A stretch of DNA of 64,000 bases. Origin: Prochlorococcus sp. MIT 1314. GTDB taxonomy: Bacteria > Cyanobacteriota > Cyanobacteriia > PCC-6307 > Cyanobiaceae. Positions 44,613 to 54,129 of the stretch are shown piece by piece. Made by a program: the position numbers and the translations under genes. Numbering within the stretch: position 1 is the stretch's first letter; every line of letters begins with the position of its first letter. The stretch spans positions 1,550,001 to 1,614,000 of the forward strand of contig NZ_CP139300.1 of the NCBI RefSeq assembly GCF_034093315.1, given 5' to 3'. The notes beneath the pieces were generated by a model that made no database searches, had not been told where the DNA came from, and was given only the letters and a program-made list of their open reading frames with translations.

Positions 44613-45743
44613 TCTTTTTCTCGGAGTTTCAATTAATAAGTTATGGGTTTGCTTTAATAAATTTGGTATATCTAATTGATTAGGACATTTAGGAACACAT
44701 TCATTGCATTCTTGACAAAGTGAGGCATTTTTTTCTTCCCACCAGTGGTCAGCTTTTCCTATTAAATTGTATCTTTCTTTTGAAAATTCTAATTGGCCAT
44801 AACCAATCGATATATTCCTTAAACGAAGTATTTCTGGAATAGGTATTTCATTTGGGCATGGAAGACAACATCTGCATTGTTCACATTTTGTTGAGTTTAA
44901 TCTTTCATTAGCCACTTCCTCAATTTTATTTAGGGCGCTTTTTTCAAGTTTTGTAAGCTTCTCGAAGGAGTTTCTAAGTTTATGTGCAAATTCAAAATCT
45001 TTTTTGTTTGTCGCCCCCAAGGACAAAGTTGTAATGCCTTTTGCTAAGAGAAATCGATACGCTAATTCTAATGGATGAAAAGGCTTAGAGGCCTCTAACA
45101 AAATATCACTTGGAGAATATAATTTCCCGCCTTTATCAGCGGGCGATATTGCTAATACTCCCATACCTTTTTTTATAGCTTCCTCTGCCAAAGTAATTTT
45201 AGATTGATCTAAATAATGTAAATGTAGACTGCAAAAACTAAAAACTTCACAGTTAATTGCATCTTTAATTAGTGAATAACTTCCGTGTGAACTAAAACCA
45301 ACTTGATCAACTAGTTCCTTCTCAAGTATCCAAGATATGAATTTCTTACCTTCTCCAGTTAGAACCCAGTCTAGATGTTTTTTTAAGTTCAATCCATGAA
45401 TTGCAAGATTATTAATTTTCTCGCGATTTAAATTTTTAAGAGAATTTTTAAAATTATTTTTTAAAAAGTTAAAATCACCCTTTGGTAAAACTTTGTTAGT
45501 AATCACCCATTTTTTTTCGGGTATGTTGTCTTCTAATGCAAGTTTTTTTATTGAATTTCCAATAAGTGATTCAGCATCGCCATAAGAAGGTGCTGTTTCT
45601 ATATGGTTAATTCCTACAAAATAAGCATTTTTTATTATTTGATACATTTTTTCGAGACTTTCAGTAGCTCGCATTGTCCCTAAAGTGAATAAGCTCACTT
45701 TCGCCCCTCTACCAAATGATCTTTTTTGTGAATTAATAATCAT
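44601..45743 (-). CDS. Aldo/keto reductase fused to a 4Fe-4S ferredoxin domain
   Basis: A 380-aa protein in two parts. Residues about 1-275 form an aldo/keto reductase barrel with INHIETAPSYGDAESLIG (Asp/Tyr region), WVITNKV and SLGATNK. The C-terminal part (about 285-360) has two cysteine clusters, CEQCRCCLPCP and CQECNECVPKCP, each a 4Fe-4S ferredoxin-type motif. Such fusions occur widely in cyanobacteria and are thought to draw electrons from ferredoxin; the substrate is unknown. It overlaps the stop of the convergent binding-protein gene by 12 bp and diverges from ribE across 110 bp. Confidence 0.87.
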   Translation of the reverse strand: MIINSQKRSFGRGAKVSLFTLGTMRATESLEKMYQIIKNAYFVGINHIETAPSYGDAESLIGNSIKKLALEDNIPEKKWVITNKVLPKGDFNFLKNNFKNSLKNLNREKINNLAIHGLNLKKHLDWVLTGEGKKFISWILEKELVDQVGFSSHGSYSLIKDAINCEVFSFCSLHLHYLDQSKITLAEEAIKKGMGVLAISPADKGGKLYSPSDILLEASKPFHPLELAYRFLLAKGITTLSLGATNKKDFEFAHKLRNSFEKLTKLEKSALNKIEEVANERLNSTKCEQCRCCLPCPNEIPIPEILRLRNISIGYGQLEFSKERYNLIGKADHWWEEKNASLCQECNECVPKCPNQLDIPNLLKQTHNLLIETPRKRLWG

Positions 45744-45853
45744 CTAAATATGATCAATTTCTTTTTTTACTCTTTAATTTATTTATAGTTGAAAATGATT
45801 TAAAGTAAATTAAAGTAAATACAAAATTTTGCAAAAATATTTTTCTTAAATCT

Positions 45854-46507
45854 ATGTTCACAGGAATAATTCAATCAACTGGAAAAATAAAAAAGGAAAA
45901 AAATATTTTAGAGATTCAAATTCTAGATAACTTATTTGATATGGCAATCGGTGACAGCATAGCTGTTGATGGAATTTGTTTGACAGTTAAAGAGATTTTT
46001 CAAAATAAATTTACTGTTGATGTTAGTGAGGAAACATTAAAAAAAACAACTTTGGGAGTAAAGTCAAACGTGAATCAGATTGTTAATTTGGAGCCCGCTC
46101 TTAGGTTGTCTGACCGTCTGGGAGGGCATATAGTGAGTGGACATGTTGATGGCCTTGGAATAGTTGAGAATATAGAAAAATTAGAGAAATCTTGGCTATT
46201 ATCCATAAAGTGGAAAAATAATGATTTTTCTAAATATGTAGTTAATAAAGGCAGTATTTGTGTAAATGGTATAAGTCTTACAATTGCAAAATATGAGCAC
46301 GAAGGAGAAATATTTACTATTGCAATAATTCCTCACACTTGGCATAACACAAATTTGAATAAATTAAATGTTGGTGACAGCGTAAATCTTGAGGCAGATG
46401 CACTAATTAAATATGTAGAGAAATTACTTTTGTTTAATAGGAATAATAAAGAAGATTTTTCTAAAAATAATATTTCTTCGGAGTGGCTTAAAGAAAACGG
46501 TTGGTAA
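45854..46507 (+). CDS. ribE: Riboflavin synthase alpha chain
   Basis: RibE dismutates two molecules of 6,7-dimethyl-8-ribityllumazine to riboflavin. The 217-aa protein shows the family's internal duplication: MFTGIIQSTGKI with VDGICLTV (about 1-95) and GHIVSGHVDGLG with VNGISLTI (about 96-190). Each half binds one lumazine. The N-terminal MFTGII sequence, needed for trimerisation and catalysis, is intact. The tail after 195 is charged and variable. It is convergent with the cyAbrB gene and has a likely terminator just past its stop. Confidence 0.95.
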   Translation: MFTGIIQSTGKIKKEKNILEIQILDNLFDMAIGDSIAVDGICLTVKEIFQNKFTVDVSEETLKKTTLGVKSNVNQIVNLEPALRLSDRLGGHIVSGHVDGLGIVENIEKLEKSWLLSIKWKNNDFSKYVVNKGSICVNGISLTIAKYEHEGEIFTIAIIPHTWHNTNLNKLNVGDSVNLEADALIKYVEKLLLFNRNNKEDFSKNNISSEWLKENGW

Positions 46508-46517
46508 TATATAGTCT

Positions 46518-46871
46518 CTAATTTAATGGAATCAGATAAATTGTCTTTGATTCTTTTTTTAGATCAATTTTAAATTCCTTACCAGGTTCTAGACCTAATT
46601 TCTTGGTGTAGGCATGACCTATTAATAGATTCCCATTGCCGTGAACCTTAGTTTTGAATTCTGTCTGCCTGCCTCTTGAAGTTCTTCTATTGCCAGCTCT
46701 CCCTTGAACTTTTCCTATTTTGTAACCTTTTGCTTCGATAAGCGCCCTATAAAAACTTTTTCTTAAGACTCTACCGCTAGGACCAACGTACCCACAGCCT
46801 CTTGCTATTTCATCTTCAGATTGTTTACTCAATAATTTTGCTTTCTCAAGAAGTTCTTTTCCTTCTAGCAT
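46518..46871 (-). CDS. cyAbrB-type transcriptional regulator
   Basis: A 117-aa member of the cyanobacterial AbrB family, DNA-binding regulators of carbon and nitrogen metabolism. It has the N-terminal LEGKELLEKAKLLSKQS and RGCGYVGPSGRVLRKSFYRALIEAKGY block, then the AbrB-like DNA-binding C-terminus with GRRTEF-like basic residues (RTSRGRQTEFKTKVHGNGNL-type) and IGHAYTKKLGLEPG. In contrast to other AbrB proteins the binding domain is C-terminal, the usual cyAbrB order. A TATAAT lies 18 bp upstream of the ATG. Its gene ends inside the ribE terminator region. Confidence 0.88.
   Translation of the reverse strand: MLEGKELLEKAKLLSKQSEDEIARGCGYVGPSGRVLRKSFYRALIEAKGYKIGKVQGRAGNRRTSRGRQTEFKTKVHGNGNLLIGHAYTKKLGLEPGKEFKIDLKKESKTIYLIPLN
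46529..46560 (+). terminator. Intrinsic terminator of ribE, inside cyAbrB coding end
   Basis: GAATCA (46529-46534) pairs with TGATTC (46548-46553) and the inner AGA/TCT can extend the stem; seven T residues follow (46554-46560). It starts 22 nt past the ribE stop and overlaps the last codons of the convergent cyAbrB gene. Confidence 0.6.
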
Positions 46872-46888
46872 TATCTGACAAATTTCTA

Positions 46889-46894
46889 ATTATA
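46889..46894 (-). promoter_or_regulatory. Candidate -10 element for cyAbrB
   Basis: A perfect TATAAT on the minus strand ends 18 bp before the cyAbrB ATG, which would leave a leader of about 10 nt. The short leader makes this uncertain. Confidence 0.3.
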
Positions 46895-46969
46895 TATTCT
46901 TACTAAAAAAGAGAACTGTGGCAATATAAATTAATAAAAAATATATTTAATTTTTTAAATTTATTTTTC

Positions 46970-47572
46970 TTATAAAAGATACAAAATAATAAATAATATA
47001 ACCCATATGCCATCTACAAAATGCCAGTACAATTCAACGGCTTCTAGAGGGAAGATATTTTGACTAGTGATTCTTCCGCCATTTACTCTCGATTGCCAAG
47101 CAATAATTAAAATCATTAAAGTGCCTAAAGTGACATGTAAACCATGAAAACCAGTAAGTGCATAAAAAGTACTTGCAAATAAATTATCTGTTAATCCAAA
47201 AGGTAAATGAAAATATTCAAACAATTGACATATTAAAAAAATTATTCCAAGAAAAGCAGTAAAAAATAACCATTTTTGGGAATCAGAGTTTTTATCTTTC
47301 AAAAGTGCTTTACCTGCCTTATGGAAAGTTGCACTACTAACAAGTAATAAAATAGTATTTATTGTAGGTATTGGGAGCTCTAATTCATAAATAGCTCCAT
47401 CAGGTAATGGATTTACAGCTTTATAGGTTAGATATGCAGCGAAGAATCCAGCAAAAGTCATTCCATCTGCAATTAAGAAAGTTATAAGACCAAACATTCT
47501 GAAGTCTTCATGTTTTTCATTAACTTCAGAATTATTTTTTTGAATTTCTTTTGAGCTATCTAGAGTTGTCAT
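46970..47572 (-). CDS. ctaE: Cytochrome c oxidase subunit III
   Basis: A 200-aa membrane subunit of the aa3-type cytochrome c oxidase, with five predicted spans. It shows FRMFGLITFLIADGMTFAGFFAAYL (about 25-49), TGFHGLHVTLGTLMI (about 141-155) and the C-terminal ELYWHFVDGIWVILF, the family signature. The five-span length is usual for cyanobacterial CtaE. It is the last gene of a minus-strand ctaC-ctaD-ctaE operon, 6 bp downstream of ctaD. Confidence 0.94.
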   Translation of the reverse strand: MTTLDSSKEIQKNNSEVNEKHEDFRMFGLITFLIADGMTFAGFFAAYLTYKAVNPLPDGAIYELELPIPTINTILLLVSSATFHKAGKALLKDKNSDSQKWLFFTAFLGIIFLICQLFEYFHLPFGLTDNLFASTFYALTGFHGLHVTLGTLMILIIAWQSRVNGGRITSQNIFPLEAVELYWHFVDGIWVILFIILYLL

Positions 47573-47578
47573 ATGTTT

Positions 47579-49204
47579 TTATTTTTTGTTCAGAAAATTT
47601 TCACCATAACCATAAGGTTCTTCTACTAATGGAGCTTCTCCTTTCCAATTCTCAACTGGAGGAGGAGATGATGTTAACCATTCAGGTGTTAGAGCATTCC
47701 ACGGGTTATCTCCAGAATCTTTACCGTTTCTCACACTAAAGAATATGTTGATTAAAAAAGGAATTGTACTTATAGCCATCAATAGAGCTCCTAAACTACT
47801 AATTTGATTAACGAACTGGAATTGAGGATCATATTCTGCCACTCTTCTTGGCATTCCATTTAAACCGAGCCAATGTTGAGGAGCAAAGCACAAGTTGAAG
47901 CCAATAAAGGTAATAATAAAATGTAAAATTCCTAATTTTTCATTAAGCATTTTTCCGGTTACTTTGGGGAACCAATGATAAATGGATGAGAAAATAATAA
48001 AAACAGTACCTCCATAAACTATGTAATGAAAATGGGCCACAACGAAATAGGTATCATGTACATGAATATCGAAAGGGACCTGTGCCAAAGCAACTCCTGT
48101 AATACCTCCAAAAACAAAATTTATAATAAATCCGCAGGAGAATAACATCGCACTATTGATAGAAATTTTGCCTCCCCATAATGTTGCAACCCAATTGAAA
48201 AATTTTATCCCTGTTGGAACAGCAATAAATGCTGTCGCAATAGTAAAGAACAATCTCATCCAAGGGGGAGTTCCACTGGTAAACATGTGATGCGCCCAAA
48301 CAACTAAACCTAAAACAACTATCCCCATTATTGAAAAAACCATTGTTGTATATCCAAAAAGTGGTTTTCTAGCATGGACAGGAAGTATTTCACTAACTAA
48401 ACCAAAGGCAGGAAGGACCATAATGTAAACAGCTGGATGAGAATAAAACCAAAATAAATGCTGATAAACTACGACATTTCCACCTAAAACAGGATTGAAG
48501 AAACCTGTATTAGCGATAATATCAAAGCTAAGTAGAATTAAAGTCCCTGCCAAAACAGGAGTTGACAAAACAACTAGTAGACTTGTCCCAAGCATTGCCC
48601 AACAATACATTGGCAATTGCATGAGTTTTAATCCTGGCCTTCTTAATTTGATAATGGTCGCAATAAAGTTTATTCCACCAAAGATAGAACTGCCTCCAAG
48701 TAATAGAACGCTCAAAATCCAAATTATTTGTCCCGATTGAGGAGTAGTTATGCTTAATGGCGGATAAGCAGTCCACCCAGCTTGAGCAGCACCCTCAACA
48801 AAATAGCTTGCTACCAGCATCAAACCTGAAGGAGGAATTAGCCAAAAAGCTACAGCATTTAATCTTGGAAATGCCATATCTCTTGCACCCACATAGAATG
48901 GAATTAAATAATTTCCAAAAGCACCGTTAACTACAGGCACTATCCAAAGGAATATCATTATTGTTCCATGCAAGGTTAAAACTTGGTTATATACATCTCT
49001 TGGCATAAAGTCAGACATTGGACTGGCTAGTTCAATTCTTATAGCGCTCGCTAAAGTTCCTCCTATTAAATAGAAAAGAAAACCGCAGACTAAGTATTGT
49101 ATCCCAATGACTTTATGATCAAGACTAAAACTAAAGTATCTGAGCCAGCCTTTAGGTTGAAGACTTTCATTATTAGTTTTTTGTGGTTCAATTGAAATTG
49201 TCAT
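47579..49204 (-). CDS. ctaD: Cytochrome c oxidase subunit I (A2-type)
   Basis: CtaD holds heme a and the heme a3-CuB oxygen-reducing centre. The 541-aa protein has the heme a ligand region LTLHGTIMIFLW, WFYSHPAVY (252-260), VWAHHMFTSG with the two CuB histidines, and HFHYIVYGG near 390. The proton channel Glu of A1 oxidases (HPEVY) is missing; instead Y254-S255 precede the His, which is the hallmark of A2-type enzymes. The start overlaps the ctaC stop by 4 bp (ATGA), so translation is likely coupled. Expected location: thylakoid or cytoplasmic membrane. Confidence 0.95.
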   Translation of the reverse strand: MTISIEPQKTNNESLQPKGWLRYFSFSLDHKVIGIQYLVCGFLFYLIGGTLASAIRIELASPMSDFMPRDVYNQVLTLHGTIMIFLWIVPVVNGAFGNYLIPFYVGARDMAFPRLNAVAFWLIPPSGLMLVASYFVEGAAQAGWTAYPPLSITTPQSGQIIWILSVLLLGGSSIFGGINFIATIIKLRRPGLKLMQLPMYCWAMLGTSLLVVLSTPVLAGTLILLSFDIIANTGFFNPVLGGNVVVYQHLFWFYSHPAVYIMVLPAFGLVSEILPVHARKPLFGYTTMVFSIMGIVVLGLVVWAHHMFTSGTPPWMRLFFTIATAFIAVPTGIKFFNWVATLWGGKISINSAMLFSCGFIINFVFGGITGVALAQVPFDIHVHDTYFVVAHFHYIVYGGTVFIIFSSIYHWFPKVTGKMLNEKLGILHFIITFIGFNLCFAPQHWLGLNGMPRRVAEYDPQFQFVNQISSLGALLMAISTIPFLINIFFSVRNGKDSGDNPWNALTPEWLTSSPPPVENWKGEAPLVEEPYGYGENFLNKK

Positions 49205-50004
49205 AAATTCACCTCTGTTTTTTTATTTTTGTTAAACCAATCGTTATAATCAGATTCTTCTTCAACAATTATGGAGGCTCTCATCCCTCCATGATATGGG
49301 CCACATAATTCTGCGCAAATTATTGGATATTTTCCTACTTTTGTAGGAGTGAAATTTAGAATAGTTGGTTGTCCAGGAATAATATCCTGTTTGATTCTGA
49401 ATTCAGGCACCCAAAAAGCATGAATGACATCCTTAGATTCCATTTTCATCGATACTTTTTGATCAACAGGGACGTGTAGTTCTCCTGATATAAAATTGCC
49501 TTTGGGATAATTGAATAGAAATGCAAATTGCATAGCCGAAACTTCTATTGATAAATTATTTTTTGATATTTCAGTATTAGGAGTTTGACTAATCCCAGCC
49601 CATATTTTTTCAGGATTTGAACTCATCATTTCGTGGTTATGATTTAGTTCCTTCATCCCTCCCATTCGATCGTAGATGTTGTAGCTATATAAACCTATTA
49701 ATAAAACAATTATTGAAGGGATAATTGTCCATACAATTTCTAAGCTTAAGTTTCCCTCTAAAGCTATACCATCTCCTATCTGATCATTTCTTTTCCTAAA
49801 CTTAAATAAACTATAAATTACTGCTATTGTCATTCCTATAAAAATAATTAAGCCTATGATGAAAAGAATTTTAAAAAGTTCGTCGTAAATTGGCGCATTA
49901 ATACTTGCTTGAGCTGGGAGCAAATTTACATTAAATCCAATCCAAAAAGATATAGCAAAAACGAGTGAAATAATTAGTATTAAATAAATGTTTTTATTTA
50001 ACAA
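49201..50004 (-). CDS. ctaC: Cytochrome c oxidase subunit II
   Basis: CtaC carries the CuA centre that takes electrons from cytochrome c or plastocyanin. The 267-aa protein has a signal-like N-terminal span, a second span (about 46-66, ILFIIGLIIFIGMTIAVIYSL) and a periplasmic cupredoxin domain. The CuA ligands are intact: His in DVIHAFWVPEF and C230-x3-C234-x3-H238-x2-M241. It is the first gene of the ctaCDE unit and diverges from ctaA across 222 bp. Confidence 0.94.
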   Translation of the reverse strand: MLNKNIYLILIISLVFAISFWIGFNVNLLPAQASINAPIYDELFKILFIIGLIIFIGMTIAVIYSLFKFRKRNDQIGDGIALEGNLSLEIVWTIIPSIIVLLIGLYSYNIYDRMGGMKELNHNHEMMSSNPEKIWAGISQTPNTEISKNNLSIEVSAMQFAFLFNYPKGNFISGELHVPVDQKVSMKMESKDVIHAFWVPEFRIKQDIIPGQPTILNFTPTKVGKYPIICAELCGPYHGGMRASIIVEEESDYNDWFNKNKKTEVNL

Positions 50005-50226
50005 TTGATTTCTAAAATTTGTATTTATATTTTTAAGATATTCAATTTTTTAAATTCTGCATCCTTTAGTTAAAAGAAAACCATTTAAATTCATAACTTC
50101 TTAAGATTTAAAAAATAAAAGACGTATTATTAATAACTTTTTAGAGTTAATTGTCAGGGAAAAAAGATTATTTTAATAAATTATTTTTTAAATTAAACAT
50201 ATTAATTTTTAATTAATGTTTAGGTT

Positions 50227-51195
50227 TTGAATCTAAATTATTATGCAAAATATATAAGTTTTTCAAATTTGATCAATAAAAAATTATATAAATCAAAATA
50301 TCTGCCAATTTTTAAAAGATTAGGAAGTCATAGTGTATTCGCACTCATCGTACTAATCGTAATTGGAGGTGCTACGAGAGTTATGGAGGCTGGCCTTGCT
50401 TGTCCTGATTGGCCATTATGTTATGGATCTTTTTTGCCTTTTACTCATATGAACCTAAGAGTTTTTCTAGAGTGGTTTCATCGTCTAGATGCTTTTCTGG
50501 TTGGAGTCTTAATTCTTTTTAAATTTGCTCTTTCAATTATCTGGAAAAAAGAAATTCCAAATTGGTTACCTAAAACTTATTCATTACTACTTTTTCTTGT
50601 TATTGTCCAAGGATCTTTTGGTGCTTTAACAGTAATAAACCTGCTTGATTCATATATTGTTTCGGGCCATCTTTTAATAGCATTTCTACTTCTCATTACA
50701 ACGATTTCAATAAATCAAAAATTAGAAAATGACGAAATAGAAGAGCCATTAATCTGGTGGAGATTATTATTGTTTTTTCCTCTTTTACTTACTCTAATTC
50801 AATCTTTTATTGGAGTAAGGCTTTCATCAACCTGGTCATCACATATTTGCTTATCTTTTAATAAACATTGTCTAATTCTAAATATTCATAAATTATTTGC
50901 TTTTCCAATTGCTTTTTCAATTCTATTAATCATTGCTACTGCAATTTATAAGAGAAATTTGCTTAATGAAAATTGGAAATATCTCTCAGCACTTATTTTC
51001 CTCTTGCTTTCCCAAATCGCTTTGGGTGTTTTAAGTCTTAAAACAAATTTGAATGAACCTATTTTTATTATCGGTCATCAACTTAACGCTTCTTTATTTA
51101 TTGCGATATTAACAACATTAATTTTTAGAAATCCTTTTACTAAAAAAGTTCTAAACCACTCCCTAAATTCTCAAATGGTTGGTATCAATTCATGA
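50227..51195 (+). CDS. ctaA: Heme A synthase CtaA
   Basis: CtaA oxidises the methyl group of heme O to make heme A for the oxidase encoded next door. The 322-aa protein has about eight spans in two related halves. Heme-ligating histidine regions are [12 protein letters not shown] and [11 protein letters not shown], and two loop cysteine pairs are present: ACPDWPLC in the first half and CLSFNKHC in the second, as in the cysteine-containing class of CtaA. The start is TTG. The stop overlaps ctaB by 4 bp, so CtaA and CtaB are co-translated. The 222-bp divergent gap to ctaC likely contains both promoters. Confidence 0.93.
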   Translation: MNLNYYAKYISFSNLINKKLYKSKYLPIFKRLGSHSVFALIVLIVIGGATRVMEAGLACPDWPLCYGSFLPFTHMNLRVFLEWFHRLDAFLVGVLILFKFALSIIWKKEIPNWLPKTYSLLLFLVIVQGSFGALTVINLLDSYIVSGHLLIAFLLLITTISINQKLENDEIEEPLIWWRLLLFFPLLLTLIQSFIGVRLSSTWSSHICLSFNKHCLILNIHKLFAFPIAFSILLIIATAIYKRNLLNENWKYLSALIFLLLSQIALGVLSLKTNLNEPIFIIGHQLNASLFIAILTTLIFRNPFTKKVLNHSLNSQMVGINS

Positions 51196-52193
51196 ACAGT
51201 AGTAACTTAGAAAACTTGAACTATAAATCTCCAATTAAGGATGAAGTTGTACCTTCAAGAAAAAGATTAACTTTGCCGCCTTGGCTTGAAGTAGCAAAAC
51301 CTAGATTAATCCCACTTTTATTGGCAACAACTTTGGGAGGAATGGCTTTAACAGAAGAATGGCCTTTGTCTTCACCGAAACTTATATGTACTTTAGGAGG
51401 AGGCTCTTTGGCAGCGGCAGCAGCAGGAGCTCTTAATTGCTTGTGGGAAATGGAATTAGATAAGAGGATGACAAGAACTAGCAAAAGAGCCTTGCCATCA
51501 GGAAAGTTGTCATCTGAGACTGTATTTTTAGCTGCCGTATCATGTACTTTGGCAGCTTCGATGCTTTTAGTAAGTGGTGTAAATTATTTGGCTGCGGGTT
51601 TAACTCTTCTTGGTTTATTTAGCTACGTAATTTTATATACAGTTATTTTGAAACCTCGTACAACAAAAAACATTGTTTTCGGAGGAGTTGCTGGTGCGAT
51701 ACCACCCTTAGTTGGAGCATCTGCTGCTACAGGGCATGTAGGTCTTAGTGGTTGGTGGTTGTTTGGTTTAGTAATGTTATGGACCCCAGCTCATTTTTGG
51801 GCACTTGCAATTTTATTGAAGGATGATTACGCATCTGTTGGTATTCCTATGCTCCCTTCTGTTAAAGGATCTGTTTTTACTGCTAAAGCGATTTCTCGTT
51901 ACGGATTGGCAACAGTTTTAATGAGTATTATGGGAGTTTTTGCTTTACCTGAAGGAGGTCTCTTATATGGAATTATGTTATTGCCATTTAATGGAAGACT
52001 TTTGCAATTAATAAATGAATTAAAGAAATCTCCTGATGATCTTTCAAGAGCAAAGTCTCTTTTTAGGTGGTCTATTCTCTATATGTTTGGCATTTGTCTT
52101 TTGTTATTAATTTCCAGAACCCAACTATCCGTAGAATTTGAGCAGCAATCTATGCAAATATTTTTATCTATAGTATCTCTGCTTAGTAATTAA
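51192..52193 (+). CDS. ctaB: Protoheme IX farnesyltransferase CtaB
   Basis: CtaB adds the farnesyl group to heme B, giving heme O. The 333-aa UbiA-family protein has the first Asp-rich motif [23 protein letters not shown] (about 81-103, with N, D and RT), [14 protein letters not shown] near 170 and [26 protein letters not shown] (about 195-220), which is typical of heme O synthases. An N-terminal soluble stretch of about 30 residues precedes the first of nine spans. It lies between ctaA and an ABC exporter in one + strand run. Confidence 0.95.
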   Translation: MNSSNLENLNYKSPIKDEVVPSRKRLTLPPWLEVAKPRLIPLLLATTLGGMALTEEWPLSSPKLICTLGGGSLAAAAAGALNCLWEMELDKRMTRTSKRALPSGKLSSETVFLAAVSCTLAASMLLVSGVNYLAAGLTLLGLFSYVILYTVILKPRTTKNIVFGGVAGAIPPLVGASAATGHVGLSGWWLFGLVMLWTPAHFWALAILLKDDYASVGIPMLPSVKGSVFTAKAISRYGLATVLMSIMGVFALPEGGLLYGIMLLPFNGRLLQLINELKKSPDDLSRAKSLFRWSILYMFGICLLLLISRTQLSVEFEQQSMQIFLSIVSLLSN

Positions 52194-52229
52194 ATTAGAT
52201 GTAAAATGTTTTTTAAGTAAATAGTAAGT

Positions 52230-53249
52230 TTGATGAATTATATAAAAGTTAAAGGGCTCTCAAAATCTTATTCAGATATCAATGCATTAAAAAATTTATC
52301 GATGGAAATTGAAGCTGGCACATTATTCGGCATACTAGGTCCAAATGGTGCTGGCAAATCAACACTAATAAAAATACTCGCTACTTTAATAGAGCCTGAT
52401 AGTGGAGAAGTTTTTATAAATGATATTAATCTGATAAAAAATTCAAGGAAAATTAGAGAATTAATTGGTTATGTGGCCCAAGACATTGCACTTGATAAAA
52501 TATTAACTGGACGAGAGCTTTTGGATTTTCAATCAGATTTATATCACATCAACAAAAACAAAAAATTTGAAAGGATAAAGAAATTAATAGATCAATTAGA
52601 AATGAATGATTGGATTGATCGTAAGTGCGGAACTTATTCAGGGGGAATGAAAAGAAGAATAGATCTGGCAGCTGGACTTTTACATTTGCCCCAAGTATTA
52701 ATTTTGGATGAACCGACAGTTGGTTTAGATATTGAGAGTAGAAACATTATATGGCAACTTTTGAAAGATTTGAGAAATAATGGAATGACCATTATTTTAA
52801 GCAGTCACTATCTTGATGAAATAGATAAATTGGCAGACAGATTAGTGATAATTGATGATGGAAGAGTTATCGCAAAAGGGACTCCTGCAGAGCTCAAAAA
52901 TAAATTAGGAGGAGATAGAGTAACTTTGAAAGTAAGAGAATTTAGTAATCAGGAAGAAGCAAAAAATATATGTCAAATTTTATCTTCAATAGATGGAATT
53001 AGTCAGATCATCATAAATGAAGCTCAAGGTTTCTCGATAAATTTTGTAGCAGATAAGGAAAAAGATTTACTTACGAAGCTAAAAGTGGAATTGGCCTTCT
53101 CAAAGTTTGAAATTTTTTCTCTTACCCAAAGTCAGCCAAGCTTGGATGATGTATATCTTCAGGCAACCGGGAAAACATTATTGGATGCTGAAATTTCTAT
53201 GGCAGGGAAAAGAGACCTAAAAAAAGAATCAAAGCAATCCATGCGATAA
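52230..53249 (+). CDS. ABC-2 exporter ATPase, DrrA-like
   Basis: A 339-aa ATPase of the DrrA/daunorubicin-type ABC exporters. It has Walker A GPNGAGKST (36-44), the Q-loop AQDIAL, signature YSGGMKRRIDLAAGL (about 136-150), Walker B LILDEPTVGLD (about 156-166) and the switch LSSHYLDE. The C-terminal 100 residues (from about 230) form the extra domain seen in DrrA. Its likely partner is the ABC-2 permease encoded 48 bp downstream. The substrate is unknown. The pair follows ctaB with a 36-bp gap and may belong to the same transcript. Confidence 0.9.
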   Translation: MMNYIKVKGLSKSYSDINALKNLSMEIEAGTLFGILGPNGAGKSTLIKILATLIEPDSGEVFINDINLIKNSRKIRELIGYVAQDIALDKILTGRELLDFQSDLYHINKNKKFERIKKLIDQLEMNDWIDRKCGTYSGGMKRRIDLAAGLLHLPQVLILDEPTVGLDIESRNIIWQLLKDLRNNGMTIILSSHYLDEIDKLADRLVIIDDGRVIAKGTPAELKNKLGGDRVTLKVREFSNQEEAKNICQILSSIDGISQIIINEAQGFSINFVADKEKDLLTKLKVELAFSKFEIFSLTQSQPSLDDVYLQATGKTLLDAEISMAGKRDLKKESKQSMR

Positions 53250-53297
53250 AAAAACTTTTAGTTAACTAACTATAATGAATACTAATTACTGCTAATT

Positions 53298-54122
53298 ATG
53301 GAATTACAACAGTATAATTTATTTTTTTTATATCAAGAAACATTTGCCTTAACAAAGAGATTATTTATTCAATTAAAAAGAAGACCATCAACTCTTTTAG
53401 CAGGAATATTTCAACCCATAATTTGGCTTTTTTTATTTGGGGCATTATTCTCTAAAGCTCCTGAAGGTTTTTTACCAGGAGTTGATTCTTATGGGAATTT
53501 TTTGGGAGCAGGACTTATTGTTTTTACTGCTTTTAGCGGAGCCCTAAACTCTGGTCTTCCTTTAATGTTTGATAGAGAGTTTGGATTTCTTAATAGATTA
53601 CTTGTGGCTCCTTTAACCAGTAGATTATCCATAGTTTTATCTTCTTTTTTTTACATAACAATCTTGAGCTTTGTTCAGAGTATTGTAATAATGGTTGTTT
53701 CATACATTTTGGGTTATGGATGGCCCAACTTATATGGTTTAGGTATTGTGTTTACAACGCTAATTTTATTAGTTCTTTTTGTGACATCAATAAGTTTATG
53801 TTTAGCGTTTGTTTTGCCGGGACATATTGAATTAATCGCTCTTATATTCGTAATAAATTTACCTCTTCTCTTTGCGAGTACTGCTTTAGCTCCAATCTCT
53901 TTTATGCCAAATTGGCTGGGATGGTTAGCTTCATTAAATCCATTAACTTTTGCTATTGAACCTATTAGGACTGCCTATACACAGACTATCGATTTAGAAT
54001 TAGTGGCTTTACATGCCCCATATGGTGATTTAACTTGTAAGAGTTGTATCTCAATTTTATTTTCTTTAACAGTTTTTTCCTTGATTATTATAAGGCCTCT
54101 GTTAAATAGAAAGTTAAATTAG
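53298..54122 (+). CDS. ABC-2 type exporter permease
   Basis: A 274-aa membrane protein with six predicted spans, of the ABC-2 permease family. The N-terminal cytoplasmic amphipathic region LTKRLFIQLKRRPSTLLAG and the segment DREFGFLNRLLVAPLTSRLSI (about 94-114), which contacts the ATPase, are typical. The C-terminal loop FMPNWLGWLASLNPLTFAIEPIR is also a family signature. With the DrrA-like ATPase it should form a homodimeric exporter. Its place beside the oxidase genes does not by itself tell the substrate; lipid-like or tetrapyrrole-like molecules are speculation. Confidence 0.87.
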   Translation: MELQQYNLFFLYQETFALTKRLFIQLKRRPSTLLAGIFQPIIWLFLFGALFSKAPEGFLPGVDSYGNFLGAGLIVFTAFSGALNSGLPLMFDREFGFLNRLLVAPLTSRLSIVLSSFFYITILSFVQSIVIMVVSYILGYGWPNLYGLGIVFTTLILLVLFVTSISLCLAFVLPGHIELIALIFVINLPLLFASTALAPISFMPNWLGWLASLNPLTFAIEPIRTAYTQTIDLELVALHAPYGDLTCKSCISILFSLTVFSLIIIRPLLNRKLN

Positions 54123-54129
54123 AAATTTT

